A stretch of DNA of 64,000 nt from Kuafuiihalomonas sp039024635 (GCA_039024635.1 JBCCQA010000016.1:1-64000); one strand, 5' to 3'. Numbered from the stretch's first letter, positions 34,607-43,756 are shown. Made by a program: numbers and translations. Notes: a model not told the origin generated them from the letters alone.

Positions 34607-35539
34607 ATGGCGTCGGGACTCGCCCTGCGATTCCTGTCGGGCCGGTACGAAGGCGGCGAGTTCGCCCTCCCCGACCGGGGCGACGTCGTGATCGGTCGTT
34701 CGGCAGAGGGCGACGTAGTGCTTGTCGAAGACATGGTGTCGCGACGCCACGCACGGATCCACATCGACCATGGCGTCCCGACTCTGGAAGACCTGGGCTC
34801 GACCAACGGGACCTACGTCAACGGAGAGAAGGTCGGACGAACGCGACTCGGCGAGGGCGACCGCATCCTGATCGGGACGTCCATCCTAAAGGTGGTCTCG
34901 GCCACGGTCGAGGACTCGACCCACGAGATGCTCGAGACCGAGAGCCGACCGGACCTCGAAGACGACGAGCCCATCCGTCAGGAGGGACAGCTAGGTGAGC
35001 TTTCGGTCGCGGACTTGGCCCAACTGTTCGGCAGCAATCAGCGATCCGGCGAGCTACGACTTCGTGCAGGTGAGGCTCAAGGCTGCCTCTACTTCCGGAA
35101 AGGCTGGCTGTACTACGCCAGCATCGACGACGATCACGACATGGGGCCCATGAAGGCCCTGGCCCGCCTACTCGCCTGGGATCGAGGGGACTACGTCTTC
35201 AAGACGGGTTTGGAAGACCACGGCTTCATGCTCGAGCTGGAGGACACGACCGAAAACCTGATTAGCCAGGCCTTGGCCGAGATGCAGGAGCTGAAGGAGC
35301 TGGCCCCTCTTCTTCCGGCCTCCGACTCCGAGCTCGAGATCCCCCGTCCCTTACCCGGTCAGCTCTCGGATCTCAGCCTTCGCCACTTGGAGGTCTTCCA
35401 GCTCGTCTATGACCACGGCCTCATGGTCGAGGTCATGAATCGAGCGACGAGCAACGATGCGGAGACCGCACGCACCGTGCTCAAGCTCCTGGACTTGGGC
35501 TTCGTGTCCCGGCCCTCGGTCGGGGCTCGAGTCGTCTGA
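34607..35539 (+). CDS. FHA-domain protein with DUF4388 module
   Basis: 310 aa from ATG 34607 (a TTG three codons upstream also possible). Residues about 1-95 are an FHA phospho-Thr-binding domain with IGRS, SRRHARI, DLGSTNGTYVNG. Residues about 125-215 match DUF4388 (QLGELSVADLAQLFGSNQRSG, then YFRKGWLYYA), a module common in myxobacterial and Deinococcus signalling proteins. A C-terminal helical part resembles a winged-helix tail. FHA proteins read phosphorylation by Hanks-type kinases such as the one at 3680-6787, so this may be a downstream reader. Its stop shares one base with the next ATG. Confidence 0.9.
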   Translation: MASGLALRFLSGRYEGGEFALPDRGDVVIGRSAEGDVVLVEDMVSRRHARIHIDHGVPTLEDLGSTNGTYVNGEKVGRTRLGEGDRILIGTSILKVVSATVEDSTHEMLETESRPDLEDDEPIRQEGQLGELSVADLAQLFGSNQRSGELRLRAGEAQGCLYFRKGWLYYASIDDDHDMGPMKALARLLAWDRGDYVFKTGLEDHGFMLELEDTTENLISQALAEMQELKELAPLLPASDSELEIPRPLPGQLSDLSLRHLEVFQLVYDHGLMVEVMNRATSNDAETARTVLKLLDLGFVSRPSVGARVV

Positions 35540-36426
35540 TGCCCGAGCTCCCCGACGTTACGGTCTACGTCGAGGCCCTCGCCCGCCAAACCATCGACGA
35601 GACTCTGAACGAGGTCCGGCTCGCTAGCCCTTTTCTCTTGCGCACGGCCAAGCCTCCCCTGTCCGCGGTCGCGGGACGACCCGTCCGTCAGGTCGAGAGG
35701 CTAGGCAAACGAATCGTCTTTGGCTTCGACGAAGAGCTCTACATGGTCATTCACCTGATGATCGCAGGTCGCTTTAGATGGGGAAAGAGCGGCGCCAAGG
35801 TTCCGGGCCGCGTCGGCCTCGCCGCCTTCGACTTCAGCTCCGGTACTCTCTTGCTGACCGAGGCCAGCTCTAAGAAGAGGGCGTCGCTTCACATGGTCCA
35901 GGGACGAAAAGGACTTCTGGAGAACCACAGCCGAGGTGGGCTCGAGATCTCGAAGCTCGACGCCACAGACTTCGCCAAGGCCCTCACGGCCCGAAACCAT
36001 ACATTGAAACGAGCCCTGACCGACCCTCGCATCTTCAGCGGCATCGGGAACGCATACTCCGACGAAATCCTCTTCGAGGCCCGGCTCTCGCCCATGAAGC
36101 TGACGCAGAAACTGGACGAAGGAGAGCTGGCTCGACTCTTTGCCGCCACCCAGTCCATACTAGAGCGTTTCACCGCGGCCATCCGGGCCGAGGCGGGCGA
36201 AGGTCTGCCGGCAAAGGTGACCGCCTTTCGGCCCGACATGATGGTGCACGGACGCTACAAGGAAGCCTGCAAGGTCTGCGAGACCAAGATCATGCGAGTC
36301 GCCTTCGCCGAGAACGAGCTCAACTACTGTCCGCGCTGCCAGAACGAAGGACGACTCTTGGCTGACCGAAGCCTGTCCCGACTGATGAAAAAAGACTGGC
36401 CGAAGCGGGTCGAAGAGCTGGAGTAG
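35539..36426 (+). CDS. Fpg/Nei-family DNA glycosylase
   Basis: 295 aa from ATG 35539 (TGATG coupling). It starts Pro-Glu-Leu-Pro-Asp, where the N-terminal Pro is the Schiff-base nucleophile and Glu2 the acid. The lysine RLGKR follows, then the helix-two-turn-helix GIGNAYSDEIL. A C-terminal zinc finger has Cys-x-x-Cys...Cys-x-x-Cys (ACKVCETK, YCPRCQ). The family removes oxidised bases such as 8-oxoguanine. An insertion between zinc-binding segments and a long basic tail differ from E. coli MutM, so substrate preference is open. Confidence 0.9.
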   Translation: MPELPDVTVYVEALARQTIDETLNEVRLASPFLLRTAKPPLSAVAGRPVRQVERLGKRIVFGFDEELYMVIHLMIAGRFRWGKSGAKVPGRVGLAAFDFSSGTLLLTEASSKKRASLHMVQGRKGLLENHSRGGLEISKLDATDFAKALTARNHTLKRALTDPRIFSGIGNAYSDEILFEARLSPMKLTQKLDEGELARLFAATQSILERFTAAIRAEAGEGLPAKVTAFRPDMMVHGRYKEACKVCETKIMRVAFAENELNYCPRCQNEGRLLADRSLSRLMKKDWPKRVEELE

Positions 36427-36427
36427 C

Positions 36428-36988
36428 TCAGCCGGCAGAGTGGCCGCGAGGGTCGAGGAGGTCTTCGCCGCCGTTGACCTCAGAAGGGGAGCGCTTTCGT
36501 TCCAGACGGCTCACCATGGCTAGGAGCTCTCCGGTGGTCTCCCGGTCAGTCATCGCGTCCAAGAGCTTCATGTGGGTCTGGATCATGCTGCGGAGGGTCT
36601 CTTCGAACTGGGTCTTCTGACGCTTCAGCTCGTCGAGATCTTCCAAGACTCGTGAGAGCCGCGAGTGAGCGTTGTGCACAATCTGCTCGGCCTGGCCCTC
36701 GGCTTGGGCCACCACGATCTCCGCCTCCTTGCGGGCATTCTGCTTGATGTCCTCGGTGATACGGGTCGCGGTGAGCATGGTCTCTTTGAGGTTCTGCTCC
36801 CGCTCGCGGTACTGCTGAAGCTCGGTCTCACGCCGAGCAATGTCTTCGCGAAGCGCTTTGTTGTCTCGACTGAGCTCTTCTAACTCCTTGGCCACTACGT
36901 CTAGGAAGGCGTCGACCTCTTTGCCGTCGAAGCCCCAAAGGACGCTCCGAAACTGCTGCTGCTGAACGTCGAGTGGCGAGAGCTTCAC
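36428..36988 (-). CDS. DivIVA-domain protein
   Basis: 186 aa from GTG 36988. The N-terminal 60 residues fit the DivIVA/GpsB membrane-binding fold (MKLSPLDVQQQQFRS, LWGFDGKEVDAFLDVVAKELEEL), followed by a long coiled coil to about 160 and a short tail. Such proteins mark curved membrane and organise growth or division. It is the only such gene seen here, between Fpg (convergent) and yggS. Confidence 0.9.
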   Translation of the reverse strand: MKLSPLDVQQQQFRSVLWGFDGKEVDAFLDVVAKELEELSRDNKALREDIARRETELQQYREREQNLKETMLTATRITEDIKQNARKEAEIVVAQAEGQAEQIVHNAHSRLSRVLEDLDELKRQKTQFEETLRSMIQTHMKLLDAMTDRETTGELLAMVSRLERKRSPSEVNGGEDLLDPRGHSAG

Positions 36989-37035
36989 ACCTCGCTTCTA
37001 CGTCTTCCCAGCCATCACCGCAAATTCGACACAGT

Positions 37036-37719
37036 TCACTTCGGCCTTTGCCCGAATAGGGCGGTGCCGACGCGGACTATGGTGGCCCCGGCCGCAATGG
37101 CTTCCCCGAAGTCGTCGCTCATCCCCATCGAGAGCTCGGGCAGCGCGAGGCCGCTCCGCTCAACCCAATCATCCCTGAGCCTCCGCAGCCGCTCGAAATG
37201 GCGCGGACCCTCACCTGGAGGCGGAATGGTCATGAAGCCCTGGAGATCCAGACCATCTTTCAAGTCTGAAAGCGCTTCGAACAGGCTCGGTAGCTCTTCT
37301 TCGAGGAAGCCGGTCTTGGCCGCCTCTCGTCCCTGGTTGACCTGGACGAGGGCCCGCATGGGCCGAGCCGTCTCAACGCCCAGCCTGGCCATGGCTTTGG
37401 CCAAGCGTAGCGAGTCCAAGCCGTGAAAAAGGTGAACCTCGGCCAAGAGCCTGGCCTTGTTTCGCTGAAGATGACCGACCATGTGCCAGCGAAGCTCGGG
37501 ATGGGCTTGCTGCTTTCGGCGCATCTCTTGGGGATAGTTCTCCCCGAAGTCCCGGTGGCCGAGGGCGATGGCGGCCGCCAAGCGCTCCTCCGGCTGACGC
37601 TTGCTGACGGCCACAAGGGTGACCTCGTCCCGGGTCCGACCCGCCGCTGCGCAGGCAGACCGAAGCTCGGCCTCCACCCGCTGGAAGCGGACCCGAACCT
37701 CGTCGACGACCGAGCTCAC
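37036..37719 (-). CDS. yggS: YggS-family pyridoxal-phosphate homeostasis protein
   Basis: 227 aa from GTG 37719 (GTGA overlap with the maf stop). PLP-binding TIM barrel of the alanine-racemase fold: LVAVSKRQP (PLP lysine), FGENYPQE, WHMVGHLQRNK, LVQVNQG, and the phosphate-binding SMGMSDDFGEAI. The family keeps free PLP low. Last gene of a DUF1285-maf-yggS unit. No septum gene such as sepF or ftsZ is next door, although a DivIVA-like gene is. Confidence 0.95.
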   Translation of the reverse strand: MSSVVDEVRVRFQRVEAELRSACAAAGRTRDEVTLVAVSKRQPEERLAAAIALGHRDFGENYPQEMRRKQQAHPELRWHMVGHLQRNKARLLAEVHLFHGLDSLRLAKAMARLGVETARPMRALVQVNQGREAAKTGFLEEELPSLFEALSDLKDGLDLQGFMTIPPPGEGPRHFERLRRLRDDWVERSGLALPELSMGMSDDFGEAIAAGATIVRVGTALFGQRPK

Positions 37720-38288
37720 TTGCGCGTCGCCTCCGGGGGATGAACCCCATTGAGGGCCAAAAGCCTGAGCGTCTCAGTGATCGGCAGACCGACCACACCA
37801 CTGTAGCTACCTTCGATGTGCTCGACGAAGGCGCCCCCCAACCCCTGAATGCCGTAGGCGCCAGCCTTGTCCCAGGGCTCGTCGGTCTCCAGATAACGCT
37901 CCACCTCGAAGCGCCCGAGGGACCTGAAGCTGACCTCGGCCGTTACCACCGTCGACGCCGATTCGAGCCCCCGAACGACCACGGCAGTATGAACGTAGTG
38001 GGTGCGGCCCGACAGGGCTTGAAGCATGGCCCGAGCTGCGTCGACGCCCTCCGCTTTGCCGAGGCTTCGTCCATCAAGCGCGACCACGGTGTCCGAAGCC
38101 AAGACGGGGAGCGAGCTCACACAGGCTTCGGCTTTGGCCCAAGCCACCCGCTGGGCATAGATGACCGGCGCTTCTCCGTCCTCCACGCTCTCGTCCACGT
38201 CCGAGGGCACAATCTGGGGAGACAAACCGAGCTGCTCCAAAAGAGCCTTTCGCCGAGGAGAGCGAGAAGCCAATATGAAGTCACTCAT
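37716..38288 (-). CDS. maf: Maf nucleotide pyrophosphatase
   Basis: 190 aa from ATG 38288. Family motifs: LASRSPRRKALLEQLGL, VDES, AxxKA helix, and LASDTVVALDGRSLGK with the catalytic Asp. The PWDKAGAYGIQG loop and IEGSYSGVVGLPI are also present. Maf proteins hydrolyse dTTP/UTP or modified nucleotides and affect septum formation when overproduced. 4-bp overlaps with genes on both sides show a coupled operon. Confidence 0.95.
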   Translation of the reverse strand: MSDFILASRSPRRKALLEQLGLSPQIVPSDVDESVEDGEAPVIYAQRVAWAKAEACVSSLPVLASDTVVALDGRSLGKAEGVDAARAMLQALSGRTHYVHTAVVVRGLESASTVVTAEVSFRSLGRFEVERYLETDEPWDKAGAYGIQGLGGAFVEHIEGSYSGVVGLPITETLRLLALNGVHPPEATRK

Positions 38289-38749
38289 CGCACGGGTTCC
38301 TCCGTGACCGGAATCGGGTGAATCCGGTCCCTCCATCGGATCGCCACCTGGCCGTCCTCGTCCTCGACCCACAGTCCGTCGAGATCGAAGAGCGCATCTC
38401 GAGTGAACTTGGCGGTGAGCCGCCCCTCGCGAACGCTGCAGTACAAGAAGCCGTCCACGTCCTGCCGAAGGCTGTCGAAGTCCAGGTTCTCGGTTCGGTG
38501 GTCCCCAAGCTGAAGCCGCACGGTCTCTTGGTCTGCCCGGGCATGGAGCACGAAGACGGGCGCCCCTTCGACTTCGACGTAAGCCCAGTTGACCTCGTTC
38601 CTGAGGATGTAGCGCCCGTCCTCGGCCCGATCGATCCAGCCATCGAAGGCGCGACGAACGCCGGGGTGCTCTACCGGCTCACCGTCGTGAAACCACAGGC
38701 CTTCCTCCGTCCTCCGAATGCTCGTCTCCCGCGAGAAGCCCTCGGGCAT
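38285..38749 (-). CDS. DUF1285 family protein
   Basis: About 154 aa from the ATG at 38749, chosen because GGTGGAG lies five bases upstream; ATG 38752 and TTG 38773 are also possible. The family look is given by IRRTEEGLWFHDGEPVEHPGV, EVEGAPVFVL and the C-terminal RDALFDLDGLWV. DUF1285 proteins are short cytoplasmic beta proteins without known activity. Its stop overlaps maf by 4 bp, so it is the first gene of this small operon. Confidence 0.8.
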   Translation of the reverse strand: MPEGFSRETSIRRTEEGLWFHDGEPVEHPGVRRAFDGWIDRAEDGRYILRNEVNWAYVEVEGAPVFVLHARADQETVRLQLGDHRTENLDFDSLRQDVDGFLYCSVREGRLTAKFTRDALFDLDGLWVEDEDGQVAIRWRDRIHPIPVTEEPVR

Positions 38750-38810
38750 CATGGCTCCACCTATGCCTTCCAATCCTCCACCCGGCTACCAAAGGGGGAC
38801 ACGCCGTGGA

Positions 38811-39869
38811 TCATGGCCGAAGGGCGGCCAGAGTCCGCAGCACGTTCAGGCCGAGAACCTTGCGAATCCGACCCTCTCTCCAGCCTCGACGGAGCATGGC
38901 CTCCACGATCAGCGGGTAGGCATGGGCACCCCGGATGCCGGCCGAAGGGATGATGAAGCCATCGAAGTCGGTGCCGATGCCGGCCACGTCTTCACCCCCC
39001 ACTTCGATGAGATGGCCCAGATGGTCCACGACACGCTCTGCACCCGAGGCACCCTGACGGCGCCCCAGGTAGAGGCCCGCCGCGATGACCCCGACGACGC
39101 CTCCGCTGGCGGCCACGGCCCGGATCTCATCGTCGTTCACGTTGCGCCAGTGACGGTGGACGCTCTCGACGCCGCCGTGGGTGACGGCGAAGGGCAGATC
39201 CTTGGTATGGACATCAACCGCTTCCTGAAATCCCCGTCGATGGATGTGGGCCAGGTCGACCATGATTCGACGTTCGTTCATGGCCTCGATGAGAGGCGGC
39301 CCGCCCGGACCGAGGCCCTTGCTTCTTCGGAGATGATGGGCGGCGCTACTCGGCGCACCGATCTGGGAAGGCGTGAGGTGGAGGAGCGTCATTCGAGCCA
39401 CCAGATCTTCGGGGATGGCGTCCAGCGAAGGGGCCCCGTCGACTGCGTTCGCGCCTTGAATCGAGAGGAGCACGGGGTGCAGGCCGGACTCGGCTACCCT
39501 TCTCCATTCCGAAGCGGTGCGGACCAGCTCCAAGCTAGGGCTTCGGGCCACGAGCCGTTTGACGAGGGCGACGTTGTCCAAGAAGGCCCGCCATCGGCCG
39601 GCGGCGGTGCGGAACGGGTTCGTGGTCAAGGACCACATCCCGCCGTCGAGCCCGAACTCCCGGGCTCGCGGAAGGTCCAAGTGCCCAAAGAGGAAGCCAG
39701 GGTTCAACCGATGGGCGCGCTCCAGATCATAGCCGAAGAGCCGGAAGGGCAAAAAGCTCTCGATGTGAAGGTCGAAGACCAGCGCCTCGTGGACCAACTC
39801 TCGGGCGGCCGAAGACACGCCCCTCTTGCCGACCATTGCCTCTTGGGCTTCAACCTCCGCCGATGCCAT
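38811..39869 (-). CDS. M19-family (renal) dipeptidase
   Basis: 352 aa from ATG 39869. Metal site residues are visible: DLHIE near the start (in place of the usual His-x-Asp), the bridging Glu region, RIMVDLAHI, PFAVTHGG and GIGTDFDGF. The family cleaves dipeptides with a binuclear zinc site, often containing D-residues. The N-terminal His-x-Asp is altered to Leu-His-Ile-Glu, with Asp two residues earlier, so activity should be checked. Divergent from the inositol-phosphatase-like gene, with overlapping starts. Confidence 0.88.
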   Translation of the reverse strand: MASAEVEAQEAMVGKRGVSSAARELVHEALVFDLHIESFLPFRLFGYDLERAHRLNPGFLFGHLDLPRAREFGLDGGMWSLTTNPFRTAAGRWRAFLDNVALVKRLVARSPSLELVRTASEWRRVAESGLHPVLLSIQGANAVDGAPSLDAIPEDLVARMTLLHLTPSQIGAPSSAAHHLRRSKGLGPGGPPLIEAMNERRIMVDLAHIHRRGFQEAVDVHTKDLPFAVTHGGVESVHRHWRNVNDDEIRAVAASGGVVGVIAAGLYLGRRQGASGAERVVDHLGHLIEVGGEDVAGIGTDFDGFIIPSAGIRGAHAYPLIVEAMLRRGWREGRIRKVLGLNVLRTLAALRP

Positions 39870-40660
39870 CCGATCGCGCTCGCTTCGTTCGCGAGCTTGC
39901 CACCGAAGCCGGCGCGCTCGCTCTGCAGCGCCACCATGACCTGGGGAACCTCGAAGTCGAGACGAAAGGGATCCAGGACTACGTCACGGCTGCGGATCGC
40001 GAGGTCGAAGAGCTGGTCGCCGGCCGCATCAGCGACGCTTATCCAGAAGACGGCTTCATCGGCGAGGAAACGGGACGGCGTGACGGGGCGGCGGGTCACG
40101 GTCACTGGGTGGTCGACCCCATCGACGGCACTGCCAACTTCATGCGGGGACTGCCGATGTTCACGGTCTCCATCGCCTACGTCCACGGCGGGGCGGACTC
40201 AGAAGTGGCGGCGATTCGAGACGTAGTCCAGGGGCGGAGCTATTGGGCCGAACGAGGGGGAGGGGCCTTCGAGGAGGATGCGCCCCTGTCCGTCTCCCCC
40301 CGGGATAGCCTGGACCGCTCGGCGGTCTGCATGGGCTTCTGGAACAAGGAAGGAGGCGACGCCGCCTTCATTCGGGCGCTGACCCGCCTCACGACCACCA
40401 AGGCAGATATCCGTCGGGTGGGGGCCGCCACCTTCGGTTTGATGCACACCGCGGCTGGCCGCTTCGACGCATTCTTTCAGAGCCGGATCAATAGCTGGGA
40501 CGTAGCAGCAGGCATCTTGCTCGTTCGAGAGGCCGGGGGTTGGGTCTCGGACTTTTACGGTCAGGGCGGGCTCCTAAGGCCGGCCCCATTCCTGGCCTGC
40601 GCCCCTGGCCTCGTGGAACCCCTAAGCGAGCTCCTTCTTCGACGGCCGGTCGAGGACTGA
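39863..40660 (+). CDS. inositol-monophosphatase family protein
   Basis: 265 aa from ATG 39863; the first seven bases overlap the start of the divergent dipeptidase. Metal-site motifs are GEETG (Glu) and WVVDPIDGTANF (Asp, Asp), plus the second WDVAAGILLVREAGG with Asp. The family dephosphorylates inositol-1-phosphate, histidinol-phosphate or PAP. Given the inositol pathway in this window an inositol role is attractive but unproven. Confidence 0.93.
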   Translation: MPSDRARFVRELATEAGALALQRHHDLGNLEVETKGIQDYVTAADREVEELVAGRISDAYPEDGFIGEETGRRDGAAGHGHWVVDPIDGTANFMRGLPMFTVSIAYVHGGADSEVAAIRDVVQGRSYWAERGGGAFEEDAPLSVSPRDSLDRSAVCMGFWNKEGGDAAFIRALTRLTTTKADIRRVGAATFGLMHTAAGRFDAFFQSRINSWDVAAGILLVREAGGWVSDFYGQGGLLRPAPFLACAPGLVEPLSELLLRRPVED

Positions 40661-40698
40661 CGACTCAAGGCCGACCCGGCCCGGCCGATCTTTGCTTC

Positions 40699-41853
40699 GT
40701 GGCTGACCTGGTGCTGGGCATCGACCTCGGGACCTCCTTTTCCTCCGCCGCGGCCTGGGTACAGGGTAAACTGTATCTCGTCCCTGATCGGCGAGGCGAG
40801 GCCTGCATCCCCTCCGTCGTCTACTTCCCCCAGCGCGGCCTCCCCATCGTCGGCGCCGACGCAGAGCGCTACCGGATGGCCGAGCCCGACGCCTGCGTAA
40901 GCGGCATCAAGCGCATCCTGGGCAAGAAGGGTGGAGACTCCGAAATCGCCCTGTTTCAGAGCCACTCCGCGGTCTCAGTCGAGGCCGCCCAGGGCATGGC
41001 GCCGGTCATTCGGACCCGCAACGGCGAGCACACCGCCACCGAGGTCGCTTCCCACATCATTCGCCTCTTGAAGGAGCGGGCCGAAGAACGCTTCCAGACC
41101 TCGGTGAAGAAAGCCGTCATGACCCTACCGGCCACGGCCAACGACAACACCCGAGCCGCCACCCTGCAAGCCGCCCGCATGGCGGGCATCGAGGTGCTGC
41201 GCACGGTGTCCGAGCCCTCGGCCGCCGCCATCGCCTACAATCTGGACGCCTTCACGGGGCAGCGGAAACTCTTGGTCTACGATTTCGGAGGCGGGACCTT
41301 CGACTCGACCGTGCTCGAGCAGAGCAACGCTGGTTTCCGAAGCTTGGCCGTCGGCGGCGACAGCTGCCTAGGGGGCGATGACTTCGACCAGGCGCTGGCC
41401 CACCAGATCGCGTCCTTCGTGTTCCGCTCGGCGAGGGTCGACGTCACCAAGGACGTCGTTCGCTGGGACCGGGTGGTGCGAGCTTCGGAGCAGACCAAGA
41501 AGGCCCTTTCGGCCCGAGAGAGCGCGCCCTTCAGACTCAGCGACGCGTACAGCGCCCAGCGCAAGTCCCACGACCTGAACCTGAATCTGCACCGTCAGGA
41601 CGTCGAACCGGCTTGGGAGAAGCTGACCAACCGCTCCATCAAGGCCACAGCCCAGATGCTGATGGAGGCCGGCCTTCGACCGGGCGACATCGACACCACG
41701 GTCTTCGTCGGAGGCACGACCTTCACGCCCATGGTCCGCCGCTCGGTCGACAAGCTGATGACCAGGCCCGGCGTCAGCGCCAACAACCCCCAAACCGCCG
41801 TCGCCTGCGGCGCCGCCATCGTCGCCTCCCGCGCCAGCCAGAACGCAGCCTAG
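40699..41853 (+). CDS. Hsp70-type ATPase domain protein lacking the substrate-binding domain
   Basis: 384 aa from GTG 40699. The entire actin-fold nucleotide domain is present: GIDLGTSFSSAA, AVMTLPATANDNTR, SEPSAAAIAYNLD, LLVYDFGGGTFDSTVLE and the late FVGGTTFTPMVRR. DnaK is normally about 640 aa; here the chain ends at the ATPase domain, with no EEVD-type tail or beta-sandwich. The stop is followed by non-coding sequence, so this is not an obvious truncation. SBD-less Hsp70 relatives exist in bacteria, with unknown tasks. Confidence 0.9.
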   Translation: MADLVLGIDLGTSFSSAAAWVQGKLYLVPDRRGEACIPSVVYFPQRGLPIVGADAERYRMAEPDACVSGIKRILGKKGGDSEIALFQSHSAVSVEAAQGMAPVIRTRNGEHTATEVASHIIRLLKERAEERFQTSVKKAVMTLPATANDNTRAATLQAARMAGIEVLRTVSEPSAAAIAYNLDAFTGQRKLLVYDFGGGTFDSTVLEQSNAGFRSLAVGGDSCLGGDDFDQALAHQIASFVFRSARVDVTKDVVRWDRVVRASEQTKKALSARESAPFRLSDAYSAQRKSHDLNLNLHRQDVEPAWEKLTNRSIKATAQMLMEAGLRPGDIDTTVFVGGTTFTPMVRRSVDKLMTRPGVSANNPQTAVACGAAIVASRASQNAA

Positions 41854-41952
41854 ACCGTACTCGGAGGTCATAGCCTTCTATACCCGCGGCGTCCAAGCCA
41901 GCTCGCCCCGACTTCCGATTCTCCGGTCCAAGGGGCTGTGAAGCGCTCCGGA

Positions 41953-42699
41953 CTAGGGGCGGCACGCGAAGGCCGTCCAGCCTTCTTGTAGAGGATGATC
42001 GTCGTAGGCGTCGAGCCGATCGATACGACGGAAACCGGCCTGACGGAGGCAAGTTGCCACCTCATCCGGATCGAAGAGGACCAAGCGGTGTACTTCGTGG
42101 ATGCGGCGATAGAGGTTGGACCCGTCGACGAGCACGAAGCTGTCGATGACGCGCTCCAACTCGCCGTCCCGCTGGGTCTCTTCCATGACCAAGAAGCTGT
42201 CTTCGGCCTCGAAGCGAACGCCCCGCACTCCTTCTTCCTCTTCTTCGAGAGGTGCCAAAGTCGTGAGGTCGAAGAGGAAGAGCCCCTCTGGTTCCAGGGA
42301 GGCCCGTACTTCGACAAGGCGTCGACTCAGGCGCTCCAAATCGGGGACCTCGTCGCCCGCTACGTAGTTCAGGACCTCGCCGAAGGCAGTCACGGCCCGA
42401 GTCTGGGTCAAAGGGAAGCTCCAGAGGGAGCCTCTATGATAGCGTGCGCCCGGCGCGTGGGCGGCGGCCAGGTCCAACATGGCCGGAGAGGTATCTACGC
42501 CTTCGACTTCGAAGCCCGCCTCGACCAGCAGCTTGGTCGAAACGCCACTACCCACGCCGAGTTCGACCACCTTGCCCCCTGGTGCGCCGAGCCGGGCCAT
42601 GAGTTCACGGGCTGCGGCGGCACCAATGTCTCCAAAGTACAGATGGTGGATGCGAGCCAGCTCAGGGGAATAGACCAAGGACGCGTCGGCGAGGGGCAT
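41953..42699 (-). CDS. class I SAM-dependent methyltransferase
   Basis: 248 aa from ATG 42699. Motif I is VVELGVGSGVSTKLL (about 44-58), followed by VEGVDTSPAML at beta 2, a FGEVLNYV post-motif and FLFDLTTL. The C-terminal half is a strand-rich lid typical of small-molecule methyltransferases. Substrate unknown. Sits between the Hsp70-like gene (convergent) and the iolG-like gene (same strand), with no clear link to either. Confidence 0.88.
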   Translation of the reverse strand: MPLADASLVYSPELARIHHLYFGDIGAAAARELMARLGAPGGKVVELGVGSGVSTKLLVEAGFEVEGVDTSPAMLDLAAAHAPGARYHRGSLWSFPLTQTRAVTAFGEVLNYVAGDEVPDLERLSRRLVEVRASLEPEGLFLFDLTTLAPLEEEEEGVRGVRFEAEDSFLVMEETQRDGELERVIDSFVLVDGSNLYRRIHEVHRLVLFDPDEVATCLRQAGFRRIDRLDAYDDHPLQEGWTAFACRP

Positions 42700-42763
42700 G
42701 GGATCTACGAATCGATGTCGGCCGCAGGGTCAAGGCCGGTCATCAGCCTCTACCCGGCCCGGG

Positions 42764-43756
42764 TCAGAGACGGACGGGGCGACCGGTCTGAAGCGACTCC
42801 AGGCAGGCGTCGGCCAGGACCAGAGCCTGGAGACCGTCGTGGGGGCCGGTGAGCAGCGGCTGCTGCCCATCTTGCACCGCCCGAACGAAGTGGTCGACCT
42901 CCGCCCGGTAGGCTTCGGCGTAGCGCTCGACGAAGAAGTGGGGCGGCTTGTCGTGATGGATGCCGGCCTCGGACCAGGCGCTCACGGTATGGGGCTGCAC
43001 GTTCTCCGCACGCAGCATGCCTCGAGCCCCGAGGACCTCGAGTCGCTGGTCGTAACCGTAGGTGGCCCGACGACTGTTCGCGATCTGACAAAGGACGCCG
43101 TCCTGGGTCTGAAGAGTCACCACCGCACTGTCCACATCTCCCATGTCGCCGATGTTCGGGTCGACGAGTGCGCTCCCGGCCGCGAACACGCTCACCGGCT
43201 CATCGCCCAACAGCCATCGGGCCATGTCCAAATCGTGGATCATCATGTCCCGAAAGAGACCGCCGGACTGACGGAGGTACTCGAGGGGCGGAGGTCCAGG
43301 ATCTCGACTGGTGATGCTGACCATCTCCAGTCTGCCAATCGCGCCTCGGGCCAGCTCGGCCTTCACGCGAGAGAAGCTCGGGTCGAAGCGACGGTTGAAG
43401 GCGATGAAGAAAGGAACGCCCGAGGCTTCGACCGCGGCGATGGCTTCGTCGACTCGCGCCGCGTCCAGATCGATGGGCTTCTCACAGAAAATGGCCTTGC
43501 CGGCCTTCGCGGCCGACTTGATCAGGTCGACGTGGGTTGGCGTGGGGCTGGTGATGAAGGCGGCAGTGGACTCGACGTCAGCCAGCGCATCTCCTGGGTT
43601 GGTCGAAACCTGGGCGCCGACCCTTCGCGCCAGCACCGTCGCCGCCTCTTCGTTGGGATCCACGACCCAAGCCACCTCCGCACCTGGGTGGGCGTGGAGA
43701 TTCAGGGCGTGAACCTGGCCAATTCGTCCGGCACCGAACAAACAACACTTCATCAT
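42764..43756 (-). CDS. iolG: Gfo/Idh/MocA oxidoreductase, probable inositol 2-dehydrogenase
   Basis: 330 aa from ATG 43756. Rossmann NAD site FGAGRIGQVHA, then CEKPIDLDAARVDEA with the catalytic Lys of this family, GVPFFIAFNRRFDPSF and the GGLFRDMMIHDLDMARWLLG segment with catalytic Asp/His. This is very close to the IolG subgroup that oxidises myo-inositol to scyllo-inosose, the first step before IolE. It lies 12 kb away from iolBCDE, so the symbol is assigned by motif and by the presence of the rest of the pathway. Confidence 0.88.
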   Translation of the reverse strand: MMKCCLFGAGRIGQVHALNLHAHPGAEVAWVVDPNEEAATVLARRVGAQVSTNPGDALADVESTAAFITSPTPTHVDLIKSAAKAGKAIFCEKPIDLDAARVDEAIAAVEASGVPFFIAFNRRFDPSFSRVKAELARGAIGRLEMVSITSRDPGPPPLEYLRQSGGLFRDMMIHDLDMARWLLGDEPVSVFAAGSALVDPNIGDMGDVDSAVVTLQTQDGVLCQIANSRRATYGYDQRLEVLGARGMLRAENVQPHTVSAWSEAGIHHDKPPHFFVERYAEAYRAEVDHFVRAVQDGQQPLLTGPHDGLQALVLADACLESLQTGRPVRL

